From NCBI GenBank assembly GCA_964019415.1, contig OZ025876.1:2875772-2939771 (forward strand): a stretch of DNA of 64,000 nt, given 5' to 3'. Both the position numbers and the translations under genes were made by a program. The stretch comes from Ianthella basta (taxonomy: Eukaryota > Porifera > Demospongiae > Verongiida > Ianthellidae). The stretch's first letter is position 1; each line of letters starts with the position of its first letter. Shown here in pieces: positions 50,059 through 61,229 of this stretch. The notes beneath the pieces were generated by a model. The model made no database searches and was not told where the DNA came from. It was given only the letters and a program-made list of their open reading frames with translations.

Positions 50059-53040
50059 ATGCTGTTTCGCTGTCTTCTACTGGGCCTGGCCATTTTCGTT
50101 ATCTTTCAGCCGGCATGCTTTGCTGGAGATGACGACTTCTCATACAAGACTCTGCAAGGCGACCCAACTGAGTTTATGACCTTTAGCATCCCTGTGAAGG
50201 ACAGAGAGGAGACGAGCAACGCCCTAGAGCTACCGGTAGTCAACCTCAGTGTGGGTTTGGACTGGAAGTGTTCTTTTCCAGTCGATCCAGTAGACAGTAT
50301 TGTCGTCAGTGTGGTGTACGGCCGGGCGGAGATGACGGACCTCACGGTGACGGCAGTGTTCACGGCACCGGACGGAAGTCAGCCCAAACCCGACTACTAT
50401 GAAGTACAGCCGTTCTCTCTCGTCGATGACACTTCTGACGCTGAGAATCTTGTAGTACAGTTCCTTCACCCAAAGCCAGGCAAGTGGCAACTGGTCCTCA
50501 GCATAAAAGGCCCTGCCACTGCCAAGCCCATCAAAGCCCTTGTCTGGATTGCCTTCAACAATTCCAGAGCTTGCATCACAGCCTACAGTGACAGCACGGA
50601 CCCACTGGTTGGCAAAGACATGGACATGAACATGATGGTGCCAGACCCAGAGAGGAGAGCACTTGATGGTCGCTCCATCCCACTGCCCAACATGATGCAG
50701 AATGCAACCATGACTGTGACGTATCCTGATGGAATGGAGGTAGTGCAAGTGATGTACAAAGAGAAGACTCCAGGGATGATGGGAGGAATGTTTCAACCTC
50801 CAATGGCAGGAGACTACACAGTTCAGCTTAAATTGACAGGAGTGGACAGTGCATCAGGCTATGAGTTTGCTCGTTCACTAACTAGGACGTTATCTGTTGC
50901 ATCTCCTTCCCTCAATCTAACTGGTTCCATTAGCAATGACTTGTATCATCACCCGGTGACAGGAAACGAGATCTTTCTCATTCAGGTAGGAGTGAAGTGG
51001 GACCCACAGTCAAAGGACACCTATCGTGGGTATGCTGAGGTGTATGGCACAGGGGAGGGCGGTGTGAGTGTCCCTGTGGCTTGGGTTGGCGGTCTGGTAC
51101 AGGTGAAGCAGACAAGCTCAAGTTCATACATGTTGCAGTTTGAACTGGACAGTAGATGGCTGATTCTGACAAATGCTACCTTCCCCCTCAGTCTTCGTAA
51201 TTTGACCTTTGAAGAAATTGACGGTTTTATAGAAGTTGTGAAAGTGCAGCAATTCCTGAAAGTTTCCAGTGAGAGCTAACTAATTGCACAATGGAGACCG
51301 ATGATGAAGGCTTCAGATGTGGTCATTACATATGAGATGAGGAATGGGTACAGCCCCTACAAGAAGAAGGCTGCTGCTACTGATACTGCAAACGCAGGAG
51401 GTGCTATTTTGCTGGTGCATGGTTACTGCGCAAACCAGCCTCCATTTCCTTCTGACCACTTCACCAATCCAGTAAACTTCACTGATTTGAGACAGAATAG
51501 GGTCATTGACGAGTTTGCCAAACGTATCATCTCCTTCACCGATAGTCGTGGCCTCCAGCGCTTCAGTATTGTGGCCCACTCACAGGGAGGAATGGCTGCT
51601 GTGCACATGTTGGCGTTCTATAATACCCCCCTGGACAGCATGGTATGTACATTAATTGCATAAATCTATACGTACATAACTGCAATACATACTTTCCATT
51701 CCTACACGGAACATATGTCAGTAACTACTTCATGCCATTTGTGTCTGTCCTCAGACACTGTGGCTGCCTGTGCCAATGCCAGACTGATGGTAGTGACATA
51801 TTTCCTCGCAATGTCTATCCACGTAAGGGTGGAGGTCCACAGGGTCTCTTAGCATCTCATACATTAAGGGCTGACGTAACGGCCTGTGCTCCTGGTGAGG
51901 TAGGAGCAACTCTATTGCAGTTGTCAAATCATTTCAACCTTCTTCATTGTACCATTTGGCTGATGGGCCCTGGCCTTTATCATTCAAAATGATATTTAAT
52001 TGGATGTCGGATTTGAATACTTCAGTAATTGTCTTCTTCCTTTGATTTGTGATCCATCATAAAATGTCTAACCTGTGTGTGTATTAGCTAAGACTCACTG
52101 TAGTGCCTGCAGTGTAAGTGCTCAATGTTCAAATGGTTACTGTGCATGTTCTGCAGGTGGGCCGTGGAAGAGTGATTCAATCAGTGGGGACACCTTATTC
52201 GGGCACTCCCTTTGCTGGTGGACTTCTGCCCAGGCTGGCACAATGCATTGGCCTTAGCTGTGGCCCTAATAATGATCTTACAGTTAGGGGAGCCTTGCGA
52301 TGGCAAAGGGAGATACGCCGTTCTGTGCAGAGTGAAGCATTCTACTACACAACTCAAGTGAGAGCTTTTTGCTACTTGTCTAGAATGTGACAGTCAAACT
52401 GTCAGAGTTTTACTTTCTTTTAGTCCTTATATACTATAATCCTCTTCTGTGAGCTCCTCGTAACCTACGTACCTATATGCACCTGGATGCCTACAGAACT
52501 TCATGGATGGAGGAAATCAGAGCAGCTAATGATTTTCCACATTTCATTCTATTGCAGCGCTGATCTGCACTGTTTGTGGTCTAGCGATGTAACTGCATGA
52601 TTAGGCATATAACTGATCCTCCCATCGCAATTAGCCCTTCTTACTCATGGTACAACCTACAGATACAGTTAAAGAGCTATGCATTGACATGGTGCACTAC
52701 TAGTCTCTCCCGAAGGTAGCATTCAGTGCATGCTTAAGTACCTTTGTACATTCATTGATGTGTCCTGTTAGACCAGAGATGAAGCATCTATCTAACTGTG
52801 TCTGTTCCTCTGCAGGGTGGACGTGGTTTCCTTGGCATTCCTAAGCCATGCAGCCGTTTCTTATCTCTGTTCCTCTCCTCACCTAATGATGGAGTAACAG
52901 AGCTGAAGAGAGCCATGCTCCCATTTGGCAACCATGTATCTGACAGTAGGGAGGAGTGTCATACAAATGGCTTCAGTTGGCCATCACAAACAATCAATAA
53001 GCAAAGAAATGAAGAAATGGATAGATTGGCTGCAAGGTGA
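50059..53040 (+). CDS. Secreted alpha/beta-hydrolase (lipase-like), copy 1, with an in-frame TAA
   Basis: Exons 50059-51642, 52157-52357, 52816-53040 give 669 residues if the stop at 51277-51279 is read through. A signal peptide is clear (MLFRCLLLGLAIFVIFQPAC, cleavage probably near FAG). Residues about 25-400 form a large N-terminal region likely rich in beta strands (KPGKWQLVLSIKGPA; YTVQLKLTGVDSASG) with no catalytic motif I know. The C-terminal part has an oxyanion-type ILLVHGYCA, a nucleophile elbow FSIVAHSQGGMAA, and in the last exon an Asp in SPNDGV and a His in ECHTNG that could complete a Ser-Asp-His triad. The TAA replaces the AAA Lys codon that copy 2 has (SESKLIAQWRP), so the hydrolase part is cut off. 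Either a truncated secreted protein or a pseudogene. Substrate unknown. Confidence 0.75.
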
Positions 53041-54328
53041 TTGGCAAGATTAGTGTGTGTTACTGCGCATAAAAGAATACATGCTTTTGTGTTGAATGTA
53101 AATTTTGTGCCCTACAATTTAACTAAACCTGTAACTTTAAAGAGATTGCATACATTAGAAATCCCATTGTGTGTATATATATAGCTTTGGCATGCATTCA
53201 ACAGCTATGCATGCAGACTCTGATCCTAACTAATCAATGCAATTATGGTGTGACATGTTACAATAGATTAATTTTGCATTTCAGTGACGTACAGTGACAT
53301 CCTGGTAAGGAAGTGCTTCTGAGCATAAGCATGCTAAAGCTGATGTAACAGCTGCATAGCCCAAGGACATGCTGCTGGCAGCCCCAAGTTGGCAGTGCCT
53401 TTATTGTGTGAACAGTTGTGCAGTTTACTACATACATTACTTAGGTACGTAGGAATGATGAATCTGTTTTATCACTTTGTGTTAGCATAGACCCAGAGCT
53501 GCAGTTACTACAATGTATACAAAATTACAGTCAGTTTTGAAACAAATACTACCCCTTTACGAGGCCTGGTGTCCAATGACTATAGCATTGAATGAAACAT
53601 CAGGAAATGGTTCTCTTGACCCTTGTTGATTCATACACTTCATGCAGTAGCAGACGTACGAGAAGAGAACGGCCGAAGCCATTTGTGGCATACCGTATAG
53701 CAGGATGTTTGCACGGGAGATATTTTCTTCACAGAATCCCCAACATAATAATGTCACCAATAAAATGGAGGGTAGGAAGCAGTCGGCTACACAATACTAG
53801 GACAGTTCAGCTGCTAGACTAACTGTTTGTTTGTCTGGGCCTGTAGTAGTGTCGCTGGTATGTACCTGCTACTAGTGCTGTTTGGTTAGCCATTCAACTG
53901 TGGCATTTTGATGACAAATGCACTCTGTTTTATATGCTTAGGGTTACTAATGGTTAGCAGTGCTAAGAGATGTACTATAGTCACGGGGGTGTGGCGCATG
54001 AGACTACTACATTTGCTGGTAGAATTTCAGTATAGCTCTGTGTGATGCACAAATAATGTGTCTTACTTTTACCTGCCACAACAAGTGGCCCTAAGATTGC
54101 CTTTTATGATGCTCAGCCATTGTGCGTTGGTAGTCATGCATGTAGCTAAGTGTGCTTCAAGGCAAACTGGTAGAATAAAACCCGCATGCTATTCACCTAA
54201 TGAGATTGGGTGTTGAATGTAATAGTTGCTTTGAGCACAGTAGGCAATGCTGGAGTTACACATAGCTATGAATGAAGTGGTTACATACAGCTGCTATTTA
54301 CATAATTTTGTGCTATAATAACAAAGCT
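53041..54328. other. Spacer downstream of hydrolase copy 1
   Basis: AT-rich, no gene supported. Expected to hold the 3' UTR. Confidence 0.4.
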
Positions 54329-54434
54329 TCAGAAAGGGTTGGTTCTCTAATACCAGCTTCACAACAGGGTCGAAACGTCGGCAAGGTTTTCAACCCTGTA
54401 GTGAAGCTGGTATTAGAGAACCAACCCTTTCTGA
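54329..54434. repeat. Hairpin with 42-bp arms and 22-nt loop
   Basis: Left arm 54329-54370 and right arm 54393-54434 are complementary with one mismatch; the arms contain GGTTCTCTAATACCAGCTTC. The loop reads CGAAACGTCGGCAAGG then TTTTCA. Probably a snap-back element. Confidence 0.85.
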
Positions 54435-54753
54435 TGCCTGAGCCAGCTGAGAAGCCCTCATTTCATAACAAAGCTTGCCTTGAAAGCCAGACAGCTACTT
54501 TACCTCCAGTTACGCAGATTATATTATGTCACCTTGCTGAGCGATGACATAATCTGAAGCAAAATTTTGAATTAAAAACTTAATTGTGGGGCTGCTGCCC
54601 CAACTTGATATGCTCCCTTTGGGCTGCTTTGTAATCAATAATATAATATAGCTATTTTGACTAATTTTGTATTATGCATGAGCACACTTGTGTACACACT
54701 TCACAGGCACAAATAATTATGAATAACTAAAGCAGACATGAATAGACTCATAT

Positions 54754-54836
54754 AGTCTCGTTCCCAGTCCACCATTTCCGCTAACAAGATGGCTGTGGAA
54801 TTTTGCTAGCAGAAGTGGTGGGCTGGGAACGAGACT
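54754..54836. repeat. Small hairpin element with 37-bp imperfect arms
   Basis: Left arm 54754-54790 starts AGTCTCGTTCCCAGTCCACC; right arm 54800-54836 is its complement with about five mismatches. A YY1-like AACAAGATGGCTGT lies at the tip. MITE-like. Confidence 0.7.
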
Positions 54837-54879
54837 AAGACACATACAATATAATTTGACACAATTGCACAACACACAA

Positions 54880-55470
54880 ACATGGCTACCTAATCACAGG
54901 ATATACATAGTTTGCACATTTGCAGGGTTGCCATAAACGCACAACTACAATCATTGACAAGCTCACCTGCATGTCTCTGTCTCACAAACATACACACGCA
55001 CACACACAACTCATGCACACACACATACACACCATGATTATTGTCTTCCAAGTATATACTGATGGTCAGACCCATCTCCATACAACTCTTATCCAAATCC
55101 ACTGGCATCTCTTCCAGCTTGTCCATTGAGGCACTGATTATATAGACATGTATCAGCTTCTTATGCTAGGTCTGGCATCAGTGTTTGGCAATGCATATGC
55201 TTTCTGCCCTGTCTGCCTTCCTCAGCAGGGTGGAATCACATGCATGTGTTGAAAAGTGGTCTGTGCTTGAAAAGGGTGATGGCTATATACCACAAGGTTG
55301 TTAAGTGTACAAGCACTCTCCGTTTCCATTCTCATAATGCAGGGCCATGCCTGCCAGTGATTCTTTTCCAGGCTACATAATTACATCCAACACTTGCATT
55401 AAAATCTCCCATTATCAACACCATGTCCCATTTAAGGGGAGATGGCACATATAAGGGAGGATCCGATATG
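54880..55470 (-). mobile_element. Decayed LINE fragment (endonuclease region)
   Basis: On the minus strand, near 55330-55440, a broken frame reads WDMVLIMGDFNASVGCNY then WKRITGRHG, the Asp-Phe-Asn core of a LINE endonuclease. Further along, near 55050-55130, DKSCMEMGLTISI resembles a LINE reverse-transcriptase phrase. The frames do not join and the borders are vague. Confidence 0.45.
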
Positions 55471-56096
55471 ACATCATCATCATCATCATCACATTGTACT
55501 CTAATAAGAAGAACAACCTATACTATACTTTACAATATACTGCATGCACAGCAAACACAGACACATGACCACTGTGCGTAGAAAGGCATTGTAGTGAGTC
55601 AGGAGGATGCACAATTTTCACTGTCCTGCTGCATCAGCATTTACTAGGCCTTGGGCAGTGATGGCTTTGTGCATCTGCCTCTTTCACAATATGTCAGATC
55701 ATTATATTGCTGACTGCATAGCCTGGCTTTGGCCTACCTCTGTTCCAGCTGTGCCCGATGGGGGTATGTGGAGATATGGGACAGACTAGGTTCACAAGGG
55801 GGCCTTGACCACAGAACAGACCTCAAACTGCCAGCAAATCTGGAGGGTTGGGAGATGCCAAGCCCTCAACACCGTGTTGGAACAGCCAAATGCTGTCTCT
55901 CTCTCTGTGTGTGTGTGTTGCTAAAGGAAGACCTCACTATAAGAATTTGCAGTAACTGATGTCTGATGGCATCCTCTAGAGGTTGGAAAAGATCATCAAT
56001 GTCAGGGATAGGGCACATTTAATAAGCTAGTCCATTTGTTTGTTAGTCCATGGATCAGGGGTGTGCTGCCTGGGGTTGGACCTTGGTGATGTATAA

Positions 56097-56280
56097 CAGG
56101 TTTATGAGGCATTGATGAGCGTTCACGTAGCTAAAAAGAATGGTTCGAGTAAAACGTTTCAATCACGAGGGTCTTCATCAGTTACAAAACAGTAACTGAT
56201 GAAGACCCTTGTGGTTGAAACGTTTTACTCGAACCATCCTTTTTAGCTACGTGAATGCTCATCAACGCCTCATAAACCTG
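56097..56280. repeat. Long hairpin: 89-bp arms, 6-nt loop
   Basis: Arms 56097-56185 and 56192-56280 are complementary at 84 of 89 positions; the loop is AAAACA. The arms contain GGTTCGAGTAAAACGTTTC. A transcript through here would form a nearly perfect double strand. Confidence 0.9.
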
Positions 56281-57399
56281 CTAGACAACGTAGCATGAGC
56301 CTCTACCACATTATGTATAACAGGCTCTCATTCTTTGAGATTCAATTACTTACTTCCTTCGCAACAAATTTTTCAACATTCTTCTTGATCCAGTTTGGCA
56401 CCTAGATATCTCTAACCCTGCATTGTGATGTTGAATTCCATTGAAAATGTTCTTCAGCTGCTGGGCGGCATTCAGGCTTGACAACTAGCTATGCCTTGCT
56501 GAGGTTGTGGTGGCAGCCAAAAAGTGGTCTGGTTGACCACAGCCTGTCTCACCATTCTCACAGGTTAGAAGCTCTTCTGCTTGCAGATGCTATGCATGCC
56601 TGCATGTGCCATATTATGCACTTTAACATACATACACAGACAATCTCTTTCATACAGTAGCAATTAGAAAGGCAACACACAGCAGTTTTCATACAAATAA
56701 AGTATAATGTTGTAGTTTCAATAAAGTGTGCATGGTGACTGCTCATGCAGGACCTGTCTACATGCATACCACAGGGTGAATGTGTAAGATCTGGCAATGT
56801 CTTGCCCACATACACAGGCACTAGTCACTCAATAGGCACATATCAGTCTGAGAATATACTTGAGGAACACTTCTGTAAGAATGTTCCTTATTGCAATTGG
56901 TACTGACCTTATATGCACCTATGTATAGGCTAGCATGCCATAATTGGACAATTACACAACGTATCATTCTATTCACATCTCATAACTTGCAATTGTCTTT
57001 TTAAAGGACTATCATCACTGGATATAATCTCTTTCCATGTTAACATTCATGCATGGTCAACAGTTGGATGATACACTGTTGTTGACTGCATACAAGAAGA
57101 TGGGATTGTTATTAGATGTAGCTAACTGAATGTTGTGGTGGTGAAATATTGAAATTAAATAAATAGACAATAAGGTAGTGTATATATCTATCAATAATAG
57201 GAACTATACACCATATTAGAAGTGAAATGTAATCAGCTTCAGTTGTATTGAAGCAATAACAGCATTGGAGTATTACCATAATTGGTAGAATGCCAGTCAA
57301 TGCAACACTAGGCACTGTACCAAGTACTAAAACTCCAGGACACAGGGAGACAAGCACACTACGTAGCTACTAAGTGGGGGACTCCTGGAGCAAGACATC
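56281..57399. other. Upstream region of hydrolase copy 2
   Basis: No gene supported. Should contain the promoter and 5' UTR; unlike the ankyrin-ZU5-death gene it is CpG-poor. Confidence 0.4.
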
Positions 57400-60082
57400 A
57401 TGCCATTCATCTACCTTCTCCTGGTAATTGTATCAGCCTTTCATCTGGCTTCCTGTGCTGGAGATGGCAACTTCTCATACAAGACTCTGCAAGGCAAACC
57501 AAGTGACTTCATGAATTTCAGCATCCCTGTGAAGGAAAGTGAGGAGACGAGCAACGTTCTAGAGCTACCGGTAGTCTACCTCAGTGCGGGTTTGGACTGG
57601 AAGTATCCCTTTCCAGTTGATCCAGTCAACAGCATTGTTGTCAGTGTGGTGTACAGCCAGACACAAATGGCAAAGCAGAATCTGACAGCAGAGGTAATGG
57701 CACCAGATGGACGTAGAGCCACACCTGACTATGAAGCAGTTCAGCCATTTGCTCTCTTCGGTGACCTTTCAGAGACTGAAGTTCTGTTCCTACAGTTCCT
57801 TCACCCAAAGCCAGGCAAGTGGCAACTGGTCCTCAGCATCAAAGGCCCTGCCACTGCCAAGCCCATCAAAGCCCTTGTCTGGATTGCCTTCAACAACTCC
57901 AGAGCTTGTATCACAGCCTACACTGACAGCATGGACCCACTGGTTGGCAAAGACATGGACATGAACATGATGGTGCCAGACCCAGAGAGGAGAGCACTTG
58001 ATGGTCGCTCCATCCCACTGCCCAACATGATGCAGAATGCAACCATGACTGTGACGTATCCTGATGGAAAGGAGGAAGTGCAAGTGATGTACAAAGAGAA
58101 GACTCCAGGGATGATGGGAGGAAAGTTTCGACCTCCAATTGCAGGAAACTACACAGTACAGCTTGAAGTGACAGGAGTGGACAGTGCATCAGGCTATGAG
58201 TTTGCTCGTTCACTGACTAGAACATTATCTGTTGCATCTCCTTCCCTCAATGTAACTGGTCCCATCAGCAATGACTTGTATCATCACCCGGTGACAGGTA
58301 ACGAGATCATTCTCATTCAGGTGGGAGTGAAGTGGGACCCACAGTCAAAGGACACCTATCGTGGGTATGCTGAGGTGTATGGCACAGGGGAGGGCGGTGT
58401 GAGTGTCCCTGTGGCTTGGGTTGGCGGTCTAGTACAGGTGAAGCAGACAAGCTCAAGTTCATACATGTTGCAGTTTGAACTGGACAGTAGATGGCTGATT
58501 CTGGCAAATGCTACCTTCCCACTCAGTCTTCGCAATTTGACCTTTGAAGAAATTGATGGTCTTATAGAAGTTGTGAAAATGCAACAATTCCTGAAAGTTT
58601 CCAGTGAGAGCAAACTAATTGCGCAATGGAGACCGATGATGAAAGCTTCAGATGTGGTCATTACATATGAGATGAGGAATGGTTACAGCCCCTACAGGAA
58701 GAAGGCCACTGATCGATACTGATACTGCTAACGCAGGAGATGCTATTTTGCTCGTCCATGGCTACTGCGCAGACCATCTCCCATTCCCTACTACACACTT
58801 CACCAATCCAGTAGCGTTCAGTGACTTGAGACAGAATAGAGCCATTGACACTTTTGCCAGGCACATCATCTCCTTCACTGCCAGTCATGGCCTCCAGCCC
58901 TTCAGTATTGTGGCTCACTCACAGGGAGGAATGGCTGCTACGCACATGTTGGCATTCTTTTTTACCCCACTGGATGCCATGGTATGTCTCATGATAGTGT
59001 AATTCGTATATCTGCAGAAGCTTCAGAAAGAAGCCTGCATTTATTTCTTTCATTCTATTTCCTCTGTGTAATGTCTATCCATACAGGTGGGCTTTGGAAG
59101 AGTGATTCAATCTGTGGGTACTCCATATGGGGGGAGTCCCCTAGCCAGCTTTGCAACACTTGGGGAGTTCCTTGGTGTAGCCTGTGGGGCCAATTATGAT
59201 CTAACAGTAAATGGAGCTGAGAGGTGGCGAAGAATGATACCATCAAGTGCCCAAAGTCAAGTGTTCTTCTACACTACTCAGGTTAGTAGTATTCTTCCTA
59301 AAGGTTTATAGTCACTCACCTATGATATGAAGGCAGCTATAGTGAGGCTGGGATGCTGTATGTCAAGTCAGTGCCACTGATCTGTGCAGTATTCATCAAA
59401 ACTGATATGCAGATTGTGTATCAGTCACAATATAAAACTGAGACAGGCAATACCATAGCTATAGGCTATTCATTAGTGATATGCAAGCAGTTGTTAGAAA
59501 GGTATTGCTGCAAAATGCTATGCCAGTGGCAGATCTAGGAATTTGTATAGGTGGAGTGGTGCTGCAGGGGGTCTGGGGCATTCACCCAGAGAATTCTTTA
59601 TAAACAGAGGCATTTGGCATGGCTTATTTAGACTTTTGTTCGCTACAATTCCAGGTTTTTTTGCTAAACCTTTAGTTTCTCCCACAACATGTCAAGGCCT
59701 TATATATATGCACCCACTGCAGGTGACGGAAAACTCACTGTCAACTGGTCTTGTATAAATATGTACATTGCATGGAACTTGCATTTAATCTATGCTTGTA
59801 GCATGCTCTATTCAAGTCAATATTGCTAAGATGTATTAAAACATCTCATATAATTGTTCTCTTCTGCAGGCTTGTTCATTTTTCCTGCCTTGTAGTTTTC
59901 TCTGCAATCCATTTCTGTCCTCACCTAATAATGGAGTAGTGGAGCTGAGCAGGGCAATGCTTCCTTTTGGCAACCATGTTTCTGACACCAGTGGAGAGTG
60001 CCACACTGATGACTTCAACTGGTCTTCACAGACAATCAACAGGGGAAGAAATTCAGAAATGAATAGGCTAGCTGCGAGATGA
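57400..60082 (+). CDS. Secreted alpha/beta-hydrolase (lipase-like), copy 2, with a frameshift
   Basis: Tandem paralogue of the gene at 50059, very similar over most of its length. Exons 57400-58981, 59087-59281, 59870-60082. Signal peptide MPFIYLLLVIVSAFHLASCA. The N-terminal region is intact (LVGKDMDMNMMVPDPERR; PVTGNEIILIQVGVKWDP), and the codon that is TAA in copy 1 is AAA here. After YSPYRKKA, at about 58704-58722, the sequence ACTGATCGATACTGATACTG carries extra bases compared with copy 1 and the frame runs into a TGA at 58720-58722 (codon 441). The hydrolase part continues in another frame: AILLVHGYCADHLPF, FSIVAHSQGGMAATHM, then GFGRVIQSVGTPYGGSPL, and PNNGVVELSRAMLPFGNHVS in exon 3. 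Here the Asp of SPNDGV is Asn (SPNNGV), so catalysis is doubtful even in the right frame. Confidence 0.75.
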
Positions 60083-60247
60083 ATTCCAAGTAGACTAAGT
60101 GCTTTATAAACAGTAAGATGACTGTGTATATTCTGCAACTAACTGCTTGTAAGTAATAATTAGTTTAATTGCATGCATATTATGTGTGCACATATTGCTT
60201 TTCGCTACTGTTCCTATTATTCTGCATGAAGCATGTTATATATGGTA

Positions 60248-61136
60248 CTTAAAGTGGGCTAGGAGTGCTTTACGCGATTTATGGCTCGAGGTGTGGGGGT
60301 CGAGTTGCTGATAAAGCACGAGGCGAAGCCGAGTGCTTTATCACGCAACGAGACCCCCACACCGAGTGCCATAAATCGCGTAAAGCACTCCTAGCCCACT
60401 TTAAATGATATAGAGTGACTTGCGCGGGCGGACGGTCGGCCTTCAGTCTTCCATTTTCCGATTGCGTCATCTGCAAGCCATATTTGGCTGATTCCATTGC
60501 GTCATCTGTAATCCGATTGGTTGACTCTATTCAAACTTACCTCGCATTCTGGTCAGAAGGAAGGTAGAGTGAAGCGAGTAGCTGTAGCAGTAATAGGCGA
60601 AAACGGTCCTTCGCTGGCAAGAAGACTCTCAATGCGCCTTAATGGAACAAGTCTGAGTTGCGCTATGTTCTTTTTAGCATCGCAGAAGAACAACTACTTC
60701 CTGCCGTTGTTACTATCTGTTTGGCTAGCTAGCTAGCTAGCTAGTGCGCAGATGCCCGCTTGGACTGCCAGTTCAAGAACCGCAAAAAGGACTAGCGAAG
60801 CACTCTTTCTCTGCCATTAAAGCACTTGTTGCCGCCTTTCAGAAGCAAAGGATGGGTGGCAGGCTAGGCTTTAACTTACGGAGCGGCGAGGTCACACTTC
60901 GGCAGAAATGAAAAGGAACTTTTGTAATTCGCGGTCTCAGTCAGACCACACTGGACAGAATCCACCCTTAAAAGCGTAAGGAGGAAGTTTGAGTGCTTGC
61001 GTTTCTCGCTAGAGTTCTTTATGGCTCACCTAGCGTTCTTTAACTTCCATAAAGAACGGCCATAAAGCACTCTGCAAGATTACACAATATAAACTACTCA
61101 AAATTCCTTTGATCCGCCCACGCAAGTCACTCTATA
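60248..61136. mobile_element. Hairpin-tipped repeat element, copy 2
   Basis: A hairpin of about 156 bases (60249-60404, arms about 75 bases, containing AGGAGTGCTTTACGCGATTT and GTGTGGGGGTC) is followed by a body with inverted ends: ATAGAGTGACTTGCGCGGGC at 60410 and the complement of TATAGAGTGACTTGCGTGGG ending at 61136. The whole unit matches 30263-31099 in the opposite orientation. No protein resemblance. Confidence 0.75.
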
Positions 61137-61229
61137 ATATATTATACCTGATTGAAATACCAATGTACACGCATTATTGTGTTATTGAATTATTGCATTA
61201 ATAGTTGATTCCAATGGGAACTCAGCAAT

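Noticed and set aside
51720..51860. Possible extra exon of hydrolase copy 1 within its first intron (open frame near 51645-51992)
   Set aside because: The paralogue splices directly between the flanking exons with matching phase and has no counterpart of this piece.
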